DNA of 27,540 nt from RGIG3009 sp045595845 (GTDB lineage Bacteria > Bacillota > Clostridia > Oscillospirales > Acutalibacteraceae), in the NCBI GenBank assembly GCA_045595845.1, contig JAZOBF010000020.1, positions 1 to 27,540 of the forward strand. The letters are read 5' to 3'. The translations under genes were made by a program, and so were the position numbers. The notes under the pieces are model-generated. The model saw nothing but the letters and a program-made list of their open reading frames with translations, searched no databases and had not been told where the DNA came from. Below, in pieces: positions 1 through 7,043 of the stretch. Numbering within the stretch: the stretch's first letter is position 1; each line of letters starts with the position of its first letter.

Positions 1-478
1 TTTACATCAAAATTACAGTCAAATCCATTCCATTTAGTTCTCAATCTTTAGATATATCCAATATTTTCGCATAAAGCGGCGCTAATGGATACTTAACAAA
101 CAAAAACCGAACTAAATGGACTCATTGACAACGCGGTTAACAGTAGTGTGCTCCACATTTAGGCATATTTAGTGCTATTTGTTCTCTTTTAGTCCAAACT
201 ATTGGCTACAAAACTTCGAAAAATACAGATAGTGGAATAGAAGGAATGATCCCGTAAATTTGACGTTTTAATAATTTTGTGATTTTCTGTTGTCAAATTC
301 ACTCGACCTAGTAATAGCACAAATCATTTAGTTATAGGACCTTATTCATCTTATTCTCCGCAATCTTTAATGTAAGATTTTCGTCACGAAGATGTTACAC
401 ATAATTTGCATATATAATCTGCATTTGCGTTGACTATACGCTTTTTTTGTGTTATAATAGATAAATATCAAAAGAGAG
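1..478. other. AT-rich non-coding leader of the mobile element
   Basis: No open reading frame of credible length or start context lies here on either strand. The stretch is clearly AT-rich compared with the chromosome after 3900. It holds a perfect 12-base inverted repeat (TCCATTTAGTTC at 29-40, its complement at 109-120) and an 8-base one (AATTTGAC at 257-264, GTCAAATT at 292-299). Near its end TTGCAT (406-411) and CTGCAT (419-424) form a direct repeat just before the promoter at 430-458, a plausible binding place for the XRE repressor. Function is otherwise unknown. Confidence 0.5.
430..458 (+). promoter_or_regulatory. Sigma-A promoter of the XRE/DUF4238/recombinase operon
   Basis: TTGACT at 430-435 and a perfect TATAAT at 453-458 are separated by 17 bases. 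The -10 box lies 30 bases before the ATG at 488, after which GAGAGGTG serves as ribosome site. Confidence 0.85.
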
Positions 479-487
479 GTGTTTTTC

Positions 488-853
488 ATGACGAAAATTA
501 TTGGTGAAAGATTAAGAAAGCTGCGTATGGATAATCGCTATTCTCAGCAACAGATTGCAGAGATGTGCGGCTCCACACAAGCGACAATCGGCAGATACGA
601 ACAAGGCGTTGTGGATGTGTCGCTGGACAAGTTGCTTTGGTACGCAGAAACATTTGAGGTTTCTCTTGACTATATCTTCGGCAGAACCGATGATCCTAAG
701 GGACATCTTTACGAAAAGGACGAGCCGACCTTACCCACTGACGCAAATATCAATGAGTTTATCGAGTTCTGCTTTAATCCATCCTCTCCTGCCAACGCCA
801 AGCTGAAGAAGATGCTCATTCAATTAATGGAAGAACAAACAAGAGGTAAATAA
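488..853 (+). CDS. XRE-family HTH transcriptional regulator
   Basis: A 121-residue DNA-binding protein with a Cro/C1-type helix-turn-helix at residues 6-62 (IGERLRKLRMDN, then SQQQIAEMCGSTQATIGRYEQG, ending in the typical DYIFGRTDDP). A C-terminal tail of about 50 residues is probably for dimerisation. An in-frame GTG at 479 would add three residues, but ATG 488 is preferred because the ribosome site GAGAGGTG lies 7 bases before it and overlaps the GTG. It is the first gene of the operon; the DUF4238 gene starts one base after its stop. As is usual for such repressors in mobile elements, it probably controls its own promoter and hence the recombinase; that role is inferred. Confidence 0.9.
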   Translation: MTKIIGERLRKLRMDNRYSQQQIAEMCGSTQATIGRYEQGVVDVSLDKLLWYAETFEVSLDYIFGRTDDPKGHLYEKDEPTLPTDANINEFIEFCFNPSSPANAKLKKMLIQLMEEQTRGK

Positions 854-854
854 T

Positions 855-2003
855 ATGCCACCACAAAAGAAACAACACTATGTTCCACAATGTATTTTAA
901 GGAATTTTACAAATAATCAAAATCAATTTTATCTTTTTCAGGTTTTGAAAAATAAAATAATTGATCGTATGGTCCCTTACAAGGACCATTGTTACACCGA
1001 CTACTTATATGGCAAAGATCGCATATGGGAAAATTGGTTAGGCGATCACGAAAAAGAAATAGCACCAATATTTCGTCTGATATTAACAGAAAAAGATTTA
1101 ACAAACGAACAAGAACTCCTTATCAAAAGATTTATCCTTGTCCAGTATATGCGAACAGAAAAAGCAATTGATCGCAATTTTAATATCATGACTGATGTTT
1201 TGGGGGGAATTATTCCGTTGTTTGCCAAAAAGGAAGGACTGCAAATATCCCCCGTAGAGGCACGAGTGTTTGCTCAAAATTATGTTAAAGATTTTGACCG
1301 CACAGAGATAGCGATACAAGATATGGCATTCGTTGACGAAAACCTAACTCATTTCGATGATCTAAGGCTAGTAATACTTCATACAGATAAAGAACCATTT
1401 GTTTGCTCAGACCATCCAGTAAGTATTTCTAACTCGTTTCATACATCTGGCGGCATTGGAGTTGATTGTGCAGGACTAATTGTAACGATGCCTATATCAC
1501 CCAATTATTGTCTAATGCTCATTGATGACGGCATATACGATTACGAAAATCAGCAAAAGAAAATCACATTATCTGTTTCGGATGTTGCAAAGCTAAATTA
1601 CAGACAATTTGTTCAATGTAAAGAAATCGTATTTTCTGCAAACAATGCCACATTAACGAATATTAAACAACACTTTGACGCTCTATATATCGACAAACCA
1701 TTAAGAGATTATTATAGAGAATTAGGTTTAACTGATCCGATTTTAATAAACCTCAAAGTAAATGAAATCAAAAAATCAGATAATAAACTTATCAAAAAAA
1801 TTGTTCCGAAGTTGTATGCTCGAGACGAATTTAATGGTTTGTCTAATTTGATTACAAAGCCTGAGTTCCGTCCATATGGACACGATATCAACTCTATGTT
1901 TTATAGATTTGGTAGCTCGAGTGATATTCCAGACAAATACTATCTTGTTGACAGCGAATATCCAAATTTAATTAAAAATTACTATATTAACAGAGGAAGG
2001 TGA
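855..2003 (+). CDS. DUF4238 domain-containing protein
   Basis: A 382-residue soluble protein with the hallmark N-terminus of DUF4238: KKQHYVPQCILRNF at residues 5-18, the position of the conserved histidine-rich start. It also carries SDHPVSIS (185-192) and MPISPNYCLML (212-222), which match the usual SDxP and P-x-SP blocks of the family. The molecular activity of DUF4238 is not established as far as I know. The ribosome site AGAGGT (842-847) lies at the end of the XRE gene and only one base separates the two genes, so they are co-transcribed. Its stop overlaps the 5' region of the recombinase. It is much more AT-rich in codon choice than the recombinase. Cargo or defence roles are possible but not shown. 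Confidence 0.85.
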   Translation: MPPQKKQHYVPQCILRNFTNNQNQFYLFQVLKNKIIDRMVPYKDHCYTDYLYGKDRIWENWLGDHEKEIAPIFRLILTEKDLTNEQELLIKRFILVQYMRTEKAIDRNFNIMTDVLGGIIPLFAKKEGLQISPVEARVFAQNYVKDFDRTEIAIQDMAFVDENLTHFDDLRLVILHTDKEPFVCSDHPVSISNSFHTSGGIGVDCAGLIVTMPISPNYCLMLIDDGIYDYENQQKKITLSVSDVAKLNYRQFVQCKEIVFSANNATLTNIKQHFDALYIDKPLRDYYRELGLTDPILINLKVNEIKKSDNKLIKKIVPKLYARDEFNGLSNLITKPEFRPYGHDINSMFYRFGSSSDIPDKYYLVDSEYPNLIKNYYINRGR

Positions 2004-2008
2004 AACCA

Positions 2009-3466
2009 TTGAAAGCCGTAATTTACGCTCGATATTCATCGGACAATCAGCGTGAAGAATCTATCGAAGGTCAGCTTCGTGAGAACAAGGCCTTTGCGGA
2101 GAAGAACGGCATTGAGATCATCGGTACATATATTGACCGTGCATTATCAGCTAAGACAGATAATAGACCCGAGTTTCAGAAGATGATAAAAGACAGCAGC
2201 AAGGGTTTATTTGATATCGTTCTTGTATGGAAACTTGACCGCTTTGCACGCAACCGTTACGACTCCGCTTTTTATAAAGCCACGCTGAAGAAGAACAATG
2301 TTAAAGTAATGTCTGCCACCGAAAATATATCCGAGGGTTCAGATGGCATTCTGCTTGAAGCAATACTGGAAGGTTTTGCCGAATACTACTCCGTAGAGCT
2401 TGCTGAGAAGATCAAACGCGGTATGACAGAGAATGCTTTGAAACTCCGAAGCAACGGTGTACGCGCTCCCATCGGTTACTACATTGATGACGAAAAGCAT
2501 TTTCAGATTGATGGAAACAACGCTCCGATTATCAAAGATATTTTCACGCTTTATAATGATGGCAAAAAGGTCAGCGAAATCGTCGAGCTGATGAAAAGCC
2601 GTGGTGTTAAAAACCAAGGCAACTTTATGAACTATAACGCCATCTTCCGAATTCTGACCAACCGCAAATATATCGGTGAATATAAGTTCGGAGATATCGT
2701 TGTACCGAATGCTTTTCCTGCGATTATCGACGAAGGAATGTTCAACGCTGTGCAAAGCCGTATGAAACGTAATAAGAGGGCTCCTGCAATGCACAGGAGC
2801 GAAGATGACTATCTGTTGACCACTCACCTCTTCTGCGGCAAATGCGGGGCTATGATGACTGGTGAGATCGGTACAAGCCACACCGAAACCAAGTACCGTT
2901 ATTACAAGTGCAATCAGGCAAAGAAAAAGAAGTGTGATAAAAAGACCGTCCGTAAGGAATGGCTCGAAAAACTTGTTATAGATACTATTCTTGAACTGAT
3001 CACCGATGACTCGGTAATTGAAGAACTTGCAGAACGCGTCTATCGTTTTCAAGATCTTGAAAGCGCCGAGTCCATACTGCTGAAAGCGCAGCTTGATGAA
3101 GTCGAGAAGAAACTTAGTAATCTTGCCGAAGCAATGGCGCAGGGCATCTTCTCTGCGACAACGAAGAGACTTCTTGACGATCTGGAAGCACAGAAAAAGA
3201 CTATCGAAACAGATATTATTCAATATCAGATACGCAATCCAATCGTACCGAAAGAGCAACTTTTATTGGCACTATATAACTACCGCAAACTCGATATGTC
3301 GGTACAATCAGATAGGCAAAAACTGATTGATAGCTTTGTGAACTCGATATATCTGTATGATGACCACTTCATCATCACATTCAACTACAAAAACACCTCA
3401 AAAAAGGTTTCTCTTAAAGAAGTAAATAGTTCGTCTTTAACATCGTCGACTCCACCAAAAAAATAG
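2009..3466 (+). CDS. Large serine recombinase (site-specific integrase)
   Basis: A 485-residue recombinase that cuts and joins attachment sites through a serine. The resolvase domain is at residues 1-145: YARYSS gives Arg8 and the nucleophile Ser10, and WKLDRFARNRYD is the second active-site block. A recombinase domain with DGKKVSEIVELM and NRKYIGEYKFGD follows. A zinc ribbon has CGKC and a later C-x6-C pair in the stretch YRYYKCNQAKKKKC. A coiled coil (LDEVEKKLSNLAEAMA) completes the protein. TTG at 2009 is preferred: it gives the family's typical start MKAVIYARYSS, and GAGGAAGG (1993-2000) is 8 bases upstream. The in-frame GTG at 2000 is too close to that site. It overlaps none of the upstream gene with this start but is 5 bases after it. 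It likely integrates the element. Confidence 0.93.
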   Translation: MKAVIYARYSSDNQREESIEGQLRENKAFAEKNGIEIIGTYIDRALSAKTDNRPEFQKMIKDSSKGLFDIVLVWKLDRFARNRYDSAFYKATLKKNNVKVMSATENISEGSDGILLEAILEGFAEYYSVELAEKIKRGMTENALKLRSNGVRAPIGYYIDDEKHFQIDGNNAPIIKDIFTLYNDGKKVSEIVELMKSRGVKNQGNFMNYNAIFRILTNRKYIGEYKFGDIVVPNAFPAIIDEGMFNAVQSRMKRNKRAPAMHRSEDDYLLTTHLFCGKCGAMMTGEIGTSHTETKYRYYKCNQAKKKKCDKKTVRKEWLEKLVIDTILELITDDSVIEELAERVYRFQDLESAESILLKAQLDEVEKKLSNLAEAMAQGIFSATTKRLLDDLEAQKKTIETDIIQYQIRNPIVPKEQLLLALYNYRKLDMSVQSDRQKLIDSFVNSIYLYDDHFIITFNYKNTSKKVSLKEVNSSSLTSSTPPKK

Positions 3467-3492
3467 ACTTGCAATAGCAAGTCTATTTTTTT
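3461..3492 (+). terminator. Terminator of the recombinase operon
   Basis: A 12-base perfect stem (AAATAGACTTGC at 3461-3472, complement at 3477-3488) with an AATA loop runs into a T run. The recombinase stop codon TAG (3464-3466) is inside the stem. Confidence 0.88.
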
Positions 3493-3494
3493 AT

Positions 3495-3634
3495 CCATTG
3501 CGAAAGCAATGGCATATCATCAACAAACGGCATCGCCGTTGTTGTATCTCATCAGTCCGTCAGGACTGTATATCATCACGCATCAGCATGTATAAAAAAC
3601 CTTTCGCAATGATGATATACAACGCTGCGCGTTG
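3495..3634. repeat. Array of small hairpins separated by TATATCATC-like spacers
   Basis: Successive hairpins are CCATTGC-GAAA-GCAATGG (3495-3512), CAACAAACGGC-ATC-GCCGTTGTTG (3521-3544, one bulge), CAGTCC-GTCA-GGACTG (3553-3568), a decayed CACGC-ATCA-GCATG (3577-3590) and CAACGC-TGC-GCGTTG (3620-3634). They are joined by TATCATC (3515-3521), TATCTCATC (3545-3553), TATATCATC (3569-3577) and its reverse complement GATGATATA (3611-3619). An 11-base long-range inverted repeat pairs 3496-3506 with 3601-3611. Period is about 30 bases. The stems differ while the spacers are conserved, so this is neither CRISPR nor a simple tandem repeat. Confidence 0.8.
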
Positions 3635-3710
3635 ATTTAATGTGTAGTGGTTCGAACATATAGGTCATAAATTTAAAAGGATTCGGATTTGTACTACCTT
3701 TGCAAAAACA

Positions 3711-3740
3711 AAAAGCACACCGCACGGTGTGCTTTTTATT
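3711..3740. terminator. Bidirectional terminator-like hairpin
   Basis: AAAAGCACACCG (3711-3722) pairs with CGGTGTGCTTTT (3725-3736) around a two-base loop. A-rich sequence is on the left and a T run on the right, so it could end transcription in either direction. It separates the mobile element from the PAP2 gene. Confidence 0.75.
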
Positions 3741-3852
3741 TTTACCGGAAGAGGACCGAGGGGTTCCACCGCCCTCGTTCGCTGTACCGAAACTCATAGA
3801 CGACATGATACTGCCGAAAATGCAAACCCTGTCGATAAAATTGTTCCTGTTT

Positions 3853-3880
3853 TTGCGTTTTGTTCACACTTTTCTAATAT
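3853..3880 (+). promoter_or_regulatory. Possible promoter of the PAP2 gene
   Basis: TTGCGT (3853-3858) and TAATAT (3875-3880) are 16 bases apart, about 50 bases before the start codon. The match is weaker than other promoters in the window. Confidence 0.35.
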
Positions 3881-3927
3881 TTGGGGTGTAAGCTAAAGAT
3901 AATAAAACGGAAAGGAAGTGGTTTAAC

Positions 3928-4614
3928 ATGAAATCGCCCGTTGTCGATTACCGCCAATTCCGTTTATCCAACTTAACAGACCCCCGCTTTTCGCATCTGT
4001 TGCTGTTGTTAGGGTGGGTGGGATATTTTCTGCTGTTTTTCTTGACGGAAACCTTCATTCCCGCCGAAAGCTGTACGCCTATGCACACAATCGCAGACGA
4101 TTGGATTCCGTTTTGCGAGTGGTTCGTGATTCCGTATGTGTTTTGGTACGGCCTCATTGTCTTTTCGTTAGGATATTTTCTACTGTATAATGTGGACAGC
4201 TTTAAACGCCTGCAAGTATTTATCATGATTACACAAGCCGTCGCCATGGCTGTTTATATTCTGTTTCCCACGCGCCAAGATCTTCGCCCGCTCGAGTTTG
4301 CACGGGACAACCTGTGGACAGACATCGTCGGGTTCTTGTATACCATTGATACCAACACCGGAGTCTGTCCCTCCTTACACGTAGCATACTCACTGGGTAT
4401 TGCCTCGGTTTGGGTAAAGGAAAAAGGTGTGTCATGGGTTTGGAAAAGCTTTGTTGTGTTGGCAGTACTGCTCATCTGTCTGTCCACCGTATTTATCAAA
4501 CAACATTCTGTACTGGATATTGTCGCGGCGTTGCCGCTCGGCGTATTTGCCGAATTGCTGGTTTACGGCAAGGATTACTGGTTTGTTCGTTTTTGGAATA
4601 AACAACCTGCATAA
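3928..4614 (+). CDS. PAP2-family membrane phosphatase
   Basis: A 228-residue integral membrane protein with about six hydrophobic segments. The PAP2 active-site blocks are visible: CPSLH at residues 147-151 (the PSxH motif) and STVFIKQHSVLD ending at 197, which supplies the conserved His193 and Asp197 (xxxxHxxxD motif). Such proteins dephosphorylate lipid phosphates such as phosphatidate or undecaprenyl diphosphate, or transfer head groups in the inositol-phosphoceramide synthase-like branch; the context DTNTGVCPSLHVAYSLG resembles that latter branch. The substrate cannot be fixed from sequence. ATG 3928 follows AAAGGAAG at a normal distance. The gene is monocistronic, closed by the hairpin at 4622-4654. 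Confidence 0.88.
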   Translation: MKSPVVDYRQFRLSNLTDPRFSHLLLLLGWVGYFLLFFLTETFIPAESCTPMHTIADDWIPFCEWFVIPYVFWYGLIVFSLGYFLLYNVDSFKRLQVFIMITQAVAMAVYILFPTRQDLRPLEFARDNLWTDIVGFLYTIDTNTGVCPSLHVAYSLGIASVWVKEKGVSWVWKSFVVLAVLLICLSTVFIKQHSVLDIVAALPLGVFAELLVYGKDYWFVRFWNKQPA

Positions 4615-4621
4615 TTACCAA

Positions 4622-4660
4622 AACTGTCCTCTTGTTTTTGGCAAGAGGACAGTTGCTTTT
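4622..4660 (+). terminator. Terminator of the PAP2 gene
   Basis: A 13-base perfect stem (AACTGTCCTCTTG at 4622-4634, complement at 4642-4654) with a 7-base loop is followed by GCTTTTTT. Confidence 0.92.
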
Positions 4661-4682
4661 TTATGCGTAAGCATGGTATACT
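4653..4682 (+). promoter_or_regulatory. Promoter of the OPT transporter operon
   Basis: TTGCTT (4653-4658) and TATACT (4677-4682) are separated by 18 bases. The -35 box lies inside the T-rich tail of the preceding terminator. A small hairpin CACCGC-AAA-GCGGTG (4702-4716) lies in the short leader before the ribosome site. Confidence 0.6.
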
Positions 4683-4734
4683 ATCTATAATTTCAACGCC
4701 CCACCGCAAAGCGGTGCGGCAGAACGGAGGAAGT

Positions 4735-6651
4735 ATGGACAAGCGTACGGAATTCAAACCGTATATTCCCGCCGAACGGGTAACGCCGGAGCTCACAATC
4801 ACCTCCATCGTGATTGGCGTTCTGCTGGCGGTGGTATTCGGTGCGGCAAACGCCTATCTGGGGCTACGCGTCGGCATGACGGTATCCGCCTCGATTCCGG
4901 CGGCGGTCATCGCAATGGGCGTTATCCGTGTGCTCATGCGCAAAAACTCTATTTTGGAAAGCAATATCGTACAAACCATTGGCTCTGCGGGTGAATCGGT
5001 AGCGGCGGGTGCCATCTTCACCCTGCCCGCGCTGTTCATCTGGGCGGCAGAGGGCAAAGGTGAAAACCCCGGTATTTTGGAAATTACCTTAATCGCGCTC
5101 ATCGGCGGTTTGCTGGGTGTGTTTTTCATGGTGCCGCTTCGCAATGCGTTGATTGTGAAAGAACACGGCATCTTGCCGTATCCCGAAGGCTCGGCGTGTG
5201 CCGAAGTGCTGCTTGCAGGCGAAGAAGGCGGCTCCAACGCCTCCACCGTATTCGCGGGCATGGGCTTTGCGGCGCTGTTCAAGTTCATCATTGACGGCCT
5301 GAAGGCGGTGTCGGGCGAGATCACGCTTGCCGTCAAAGGCTTTGCGGGTGCCATCGGCACACAAATCTACCCCGCCGTGATGAGCGTCGGCTACATCTGC
5401 GGCCCGCGCATTTCTTCCTATATGTTTGCGGGCGGTCTGCTCAGTTGGGTGGTCATCATCCCGCTAATCGTCGTGTTTGGTTCAAGCATTATCATGTATC
5501 CCGGTACAGTATCCATCGGTGAGATGTTTGCCGACGGCGGTGCTTCTGCTATTTGGAGCTCGTATATCCGCTATATCGGTGCGGGTGCGCTCGCAACCGG
5601 CGGTATTATCAGCTTGGTAAAATCGCTGCCATTGATTATCAAAACATTCAGCGGTGCCATCAAAAGCATGGTCGGTGCCGGTGCCGCGTCTGACAAACGT
5701 ACCGAAAAGGATCTCAATCTGTTGTTCGTCATTGCCGCCATCCTCGTGCTGACCTTGCTTGTTTGGCTGATTCCCGCCATTCCCGTCAGCCTACTCGGCG
5801 CGTTTATCGTGGTGCTGTTCGGTTTCTTCTTCGCAACGGTCTCCTCGCGAATGGTAGGCTTGGTCGGCAGCAGTAACAACCCCGTTTCGGGTATGGCAAT
5901 TGCTACCCTCCTATTTACCACTTTAATTTTGAAATTCACCGGAGCAACCGGTATTGCGGGCATGACCAACGCCATTGCGATTGGTTCAATTATTTGCATC
6001 GTGTGCGCGATTGCGGGTGATACCTCGCAAGACTTAAAGACCGGTTTTCTGCTTGGCGCCACACCGAAAAAACAGCAAATCGGTGAAATCATCGGCGTTA
6101 TCGCCTCCGCTTTTGCCATCGGCGGCACGCTGTATCTGCTTGCCAACGCCTGGCAATTCGGCTCCGCGGAACTGCCGGCCCCGCAAGCAGGCCTGATGAA
6201 ACTCATTACCGAAGGCGTTATGGAGGGTAACCTGCCTTGGAATCTGGTCTTTATCGGTGTCGCAATTGCGATACTGGTCGAGGTGTTGGGCATTCCTGTT
6301 CTCCCCTTTGCCATCGGTGTGTATCTGCCGGTACACCTTAATGCCTGTATCATGGTAGGCGGTCTGGTGCGTCTTGTGTTGGATAAACTTCGTTACAAGG
6401 ACGAAAAGACGAAAACTGCCGTTGTAAACGATGGTGTTCTGTTCTGCTCGGGTATGATTGCGGGAGAAGGCTTGGTCGGCATCCTGCTCGCCGTATTGGC
6501 GGTATTCGGTCTGGATAAAACGCTCGACCTTTCAGCAAAACTCGGTATCCCGCAAGTTGCATCGGATATCGGCGGTATCGTCCTGTTTGCCATCATCATT
6601 CTGACATTGCTTAAATTTTCCTTGTGGAAGAAACGGGATGGTAAGGCATGA
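4735..6651 (+). CDS. OPT-family oligopeptide transporter
   Basis: A 638-residue polytopic membrane protein with about 14-16 hydrophobic segments. The N-terminal block YIPAERVTPELTITSIVIGV, followed by NAYLGLRVGMTVSASIPAAV, and the internal GTSQ-like block CAIAGDTSQDLKTGFLLGATP are typical of the bacterial OPT family. LPYPEGSACAEVL is another family signature. These are proton-coupled importers of oligopeptides or metal chelates; the substrate here is unknown. ATG 4735 is chosen because GGAGG lies 5 bases before it; a longer frame from 4663 has no ribosome site and would start upstream of the likely transcript start. Its stop overlaps the start of the next gene (ATGA), so the two are translationally coupled. 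Confidence 0.93.
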   Translation: MDKRTEFKPYIPAERVTPELTITSIVIGVLLAVVFGAANAYLGLRVGMTVSASIPAAVIAMGVIRVLMRKNSILESNIVQTIGSAGESVAAGAIFTLPALFIWAAEGKGENPGILEITLIALIGGLLGVFFMVPLRNALIVKEHGILPYPEGSACAEVLLAGEEGGSNASTVFAGMGFAALFKFIIDGLKAVSGEITLAVKGFAGAIGTQIYPAVMSVGYICGPRISSYMFAGGLLSWVVIIPLIVVFGSSIIMYPGTVSIGEMFADGGASAIWSSYIRYIGAGALATGGIISLVKSLPLIIKTFSGAIKSMVGAGAASDKRTEKDLNLLFVIAAILVLTLLVWLIPAIPVSLLGAFIVVLFGFFFATVSSRMVGLVGSSNNPVSGMAIATLLFTTLILKFTGATGIAGMTNAIAIGSIICIVCAIAGDTSQDLKTGFLLGATPKKQQIGEIIGVIASAFAIGGTLYLLANAWQFGSAELPAPQAGLMKLITEGVMEGNLPWNLVFIGVAIAILVEVLGIPVLPFAIGVYLPVHLNACIMVGGLVRLVLDKLRYKDEKTKTAVVNDGVLFCSGMIAGEGLVGILLAVLAVFGLDKTLDLSAKLGIPQVASDIGGIVLFAIIILTLLKFSLWKKRDGKA

Positions 6652-6998
6652 AACGCCAATCGGTAATTCACGAAAATTATCTTGATAAGATTCCTATGCG
6701 CAACCCCTCCATCGGTTGGTCAGCCGATGACGCAGGGGCCGTTACGCTGGAGATTAAAAACACGGGCGTTGTGAACCGTATCGTTCAAAAACTACTCAAA
6801 AAACCGAAAATTACCTACATTCACTTGGATGAAAACGGCAGTTTCGTATGGTTACTCATGGATGGGAAAACCAGCATATCCGAGCTCGGTAAATCAGTCG
6901 ATGCGCGGTTCGGAGAAGCGGCTCACCCGCTGTATGAACGGTTAGCAAAATTTTTTCAGCTATTAGACAGCTACGGCTTTGTCTACTGGATAGAATAA
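6648..6998 (+). CDS. PqqD-like small protein coupled to the OPT transporter
   Basis: A 116-residue protein. Residues about 50-115 fit the PqqD / RiPP-recognition fold: a beta hairpin ITYIHLDENGSFVWLLMDG, then ISELGKSVDARFGE as helix, then LAKFFQLLDSYGFVYWIE. LDENGSFVW-x4-DG is the classic PqqD pattern. PqqD proteins bind ribosomal peptide precursors and present them to radical SAM enzymes. No radical SAM enzyme, peptide precursor or protease is visible in this window. The start overlaps the transporter stop by four bases (ATGA), and GGTAAGG at the end of the transporter gene is the ribosome site. The coupling suggests a joint task in peptide handling, but that is inference. Confidence 0.75.
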   Translation: MKRQSVIHENYLDKIPMRNPSIGWSADDAGAVTLEIKNTGVVNRIVQKLLKKPKITYIHLDENGSFVWLLMDGKTSISELGKSVDARFGEAAHPLYERLAKFFQLLDSYGFVYWIE

Positions 6999-7002
6999 TA
7001 TA

Positions 7003-7030
7003 GACGCCCTGTGCCAAAGCACGGGGCGTT
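7003..7030. terminator. Hairpin between convergent genes
   Basis: GACGCCCTGTGC (7003-7014) pairs with GCACGGGGCGTT (7019-7030) over a CAAA loop, with GU pairs at two places. No good T run follows on either strand, so efficiency is uncertain. It separates the PqqD-like gene from the CofE-like gene. Confidence 0.6.
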
Positions 7031-7043
7031 CTCGTATCATAGT

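Larger units (their letters stand above)
1..3492. mobile_element. Right part of an integrated element with a large serine recombinase
   Basis: The stretch combines an XRE-type repressor, a DUF4238 cargo-like protein and a large serine recombinase in one operon, with AT-rich composition unlike the following chromosome. Integrases of this family usually sit at an end of the element they mobilise. The recombinase is followed by a strong terminator and then by chromosomal genes with a different base composition, so the right boundary probably lies between about 3490 and 3900. The left boundary is outside the window and no att core could be recognised by eye, so both ends are uncertain. Confidence 0.5.
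3635..3927. other. Non-coding tail between mobile element and PAP2 gene
   Basis: No credible gene is seen. The stretch holds a terminator-like hairpin (3711-3736), an inverted repeat CGAGGG/CCCTCG near 3760-3777, and the presumed promoter of the PAP2 gene at its end. A minus-strand frame of 76 codons (3576-3806) crosses the hairpin array and lacks a ribosome site; it is treated as spurious. Confidence 0.5.

Noticed and set aside
2339..3259. 306-codon open frame on the minus strand
   Set aside because: It lies entirely inside the serine recombinase gene on the opposite strand, lacks a ribosome site and has no recognisable domain.
3495..3634. Hairpin array considered as a CRISPR array
   Set aside because: The conserved part is only about 9 bases, the variable parts are self-complementary, and no cas genes are present.
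3649..3657. GGTTCGAAC, resembling a tRNA T arm
   Set aside because: No matching acceptor, D or anticodon arm could be placed around it, so no tRNA or tRNA fragment is called.
3576..3806. 76-codon minus-strand frame across the hairpin array
   Set aside because: It translates repeat and terminator sequence, has no ribosome site, and its composition is that of structured non-coding DNA.
5571..6353. 260-codon minus-strand frame
   Set aside because: It is antisense to the OPT transporter and arises from that gene's codon bias; no start context or domain.
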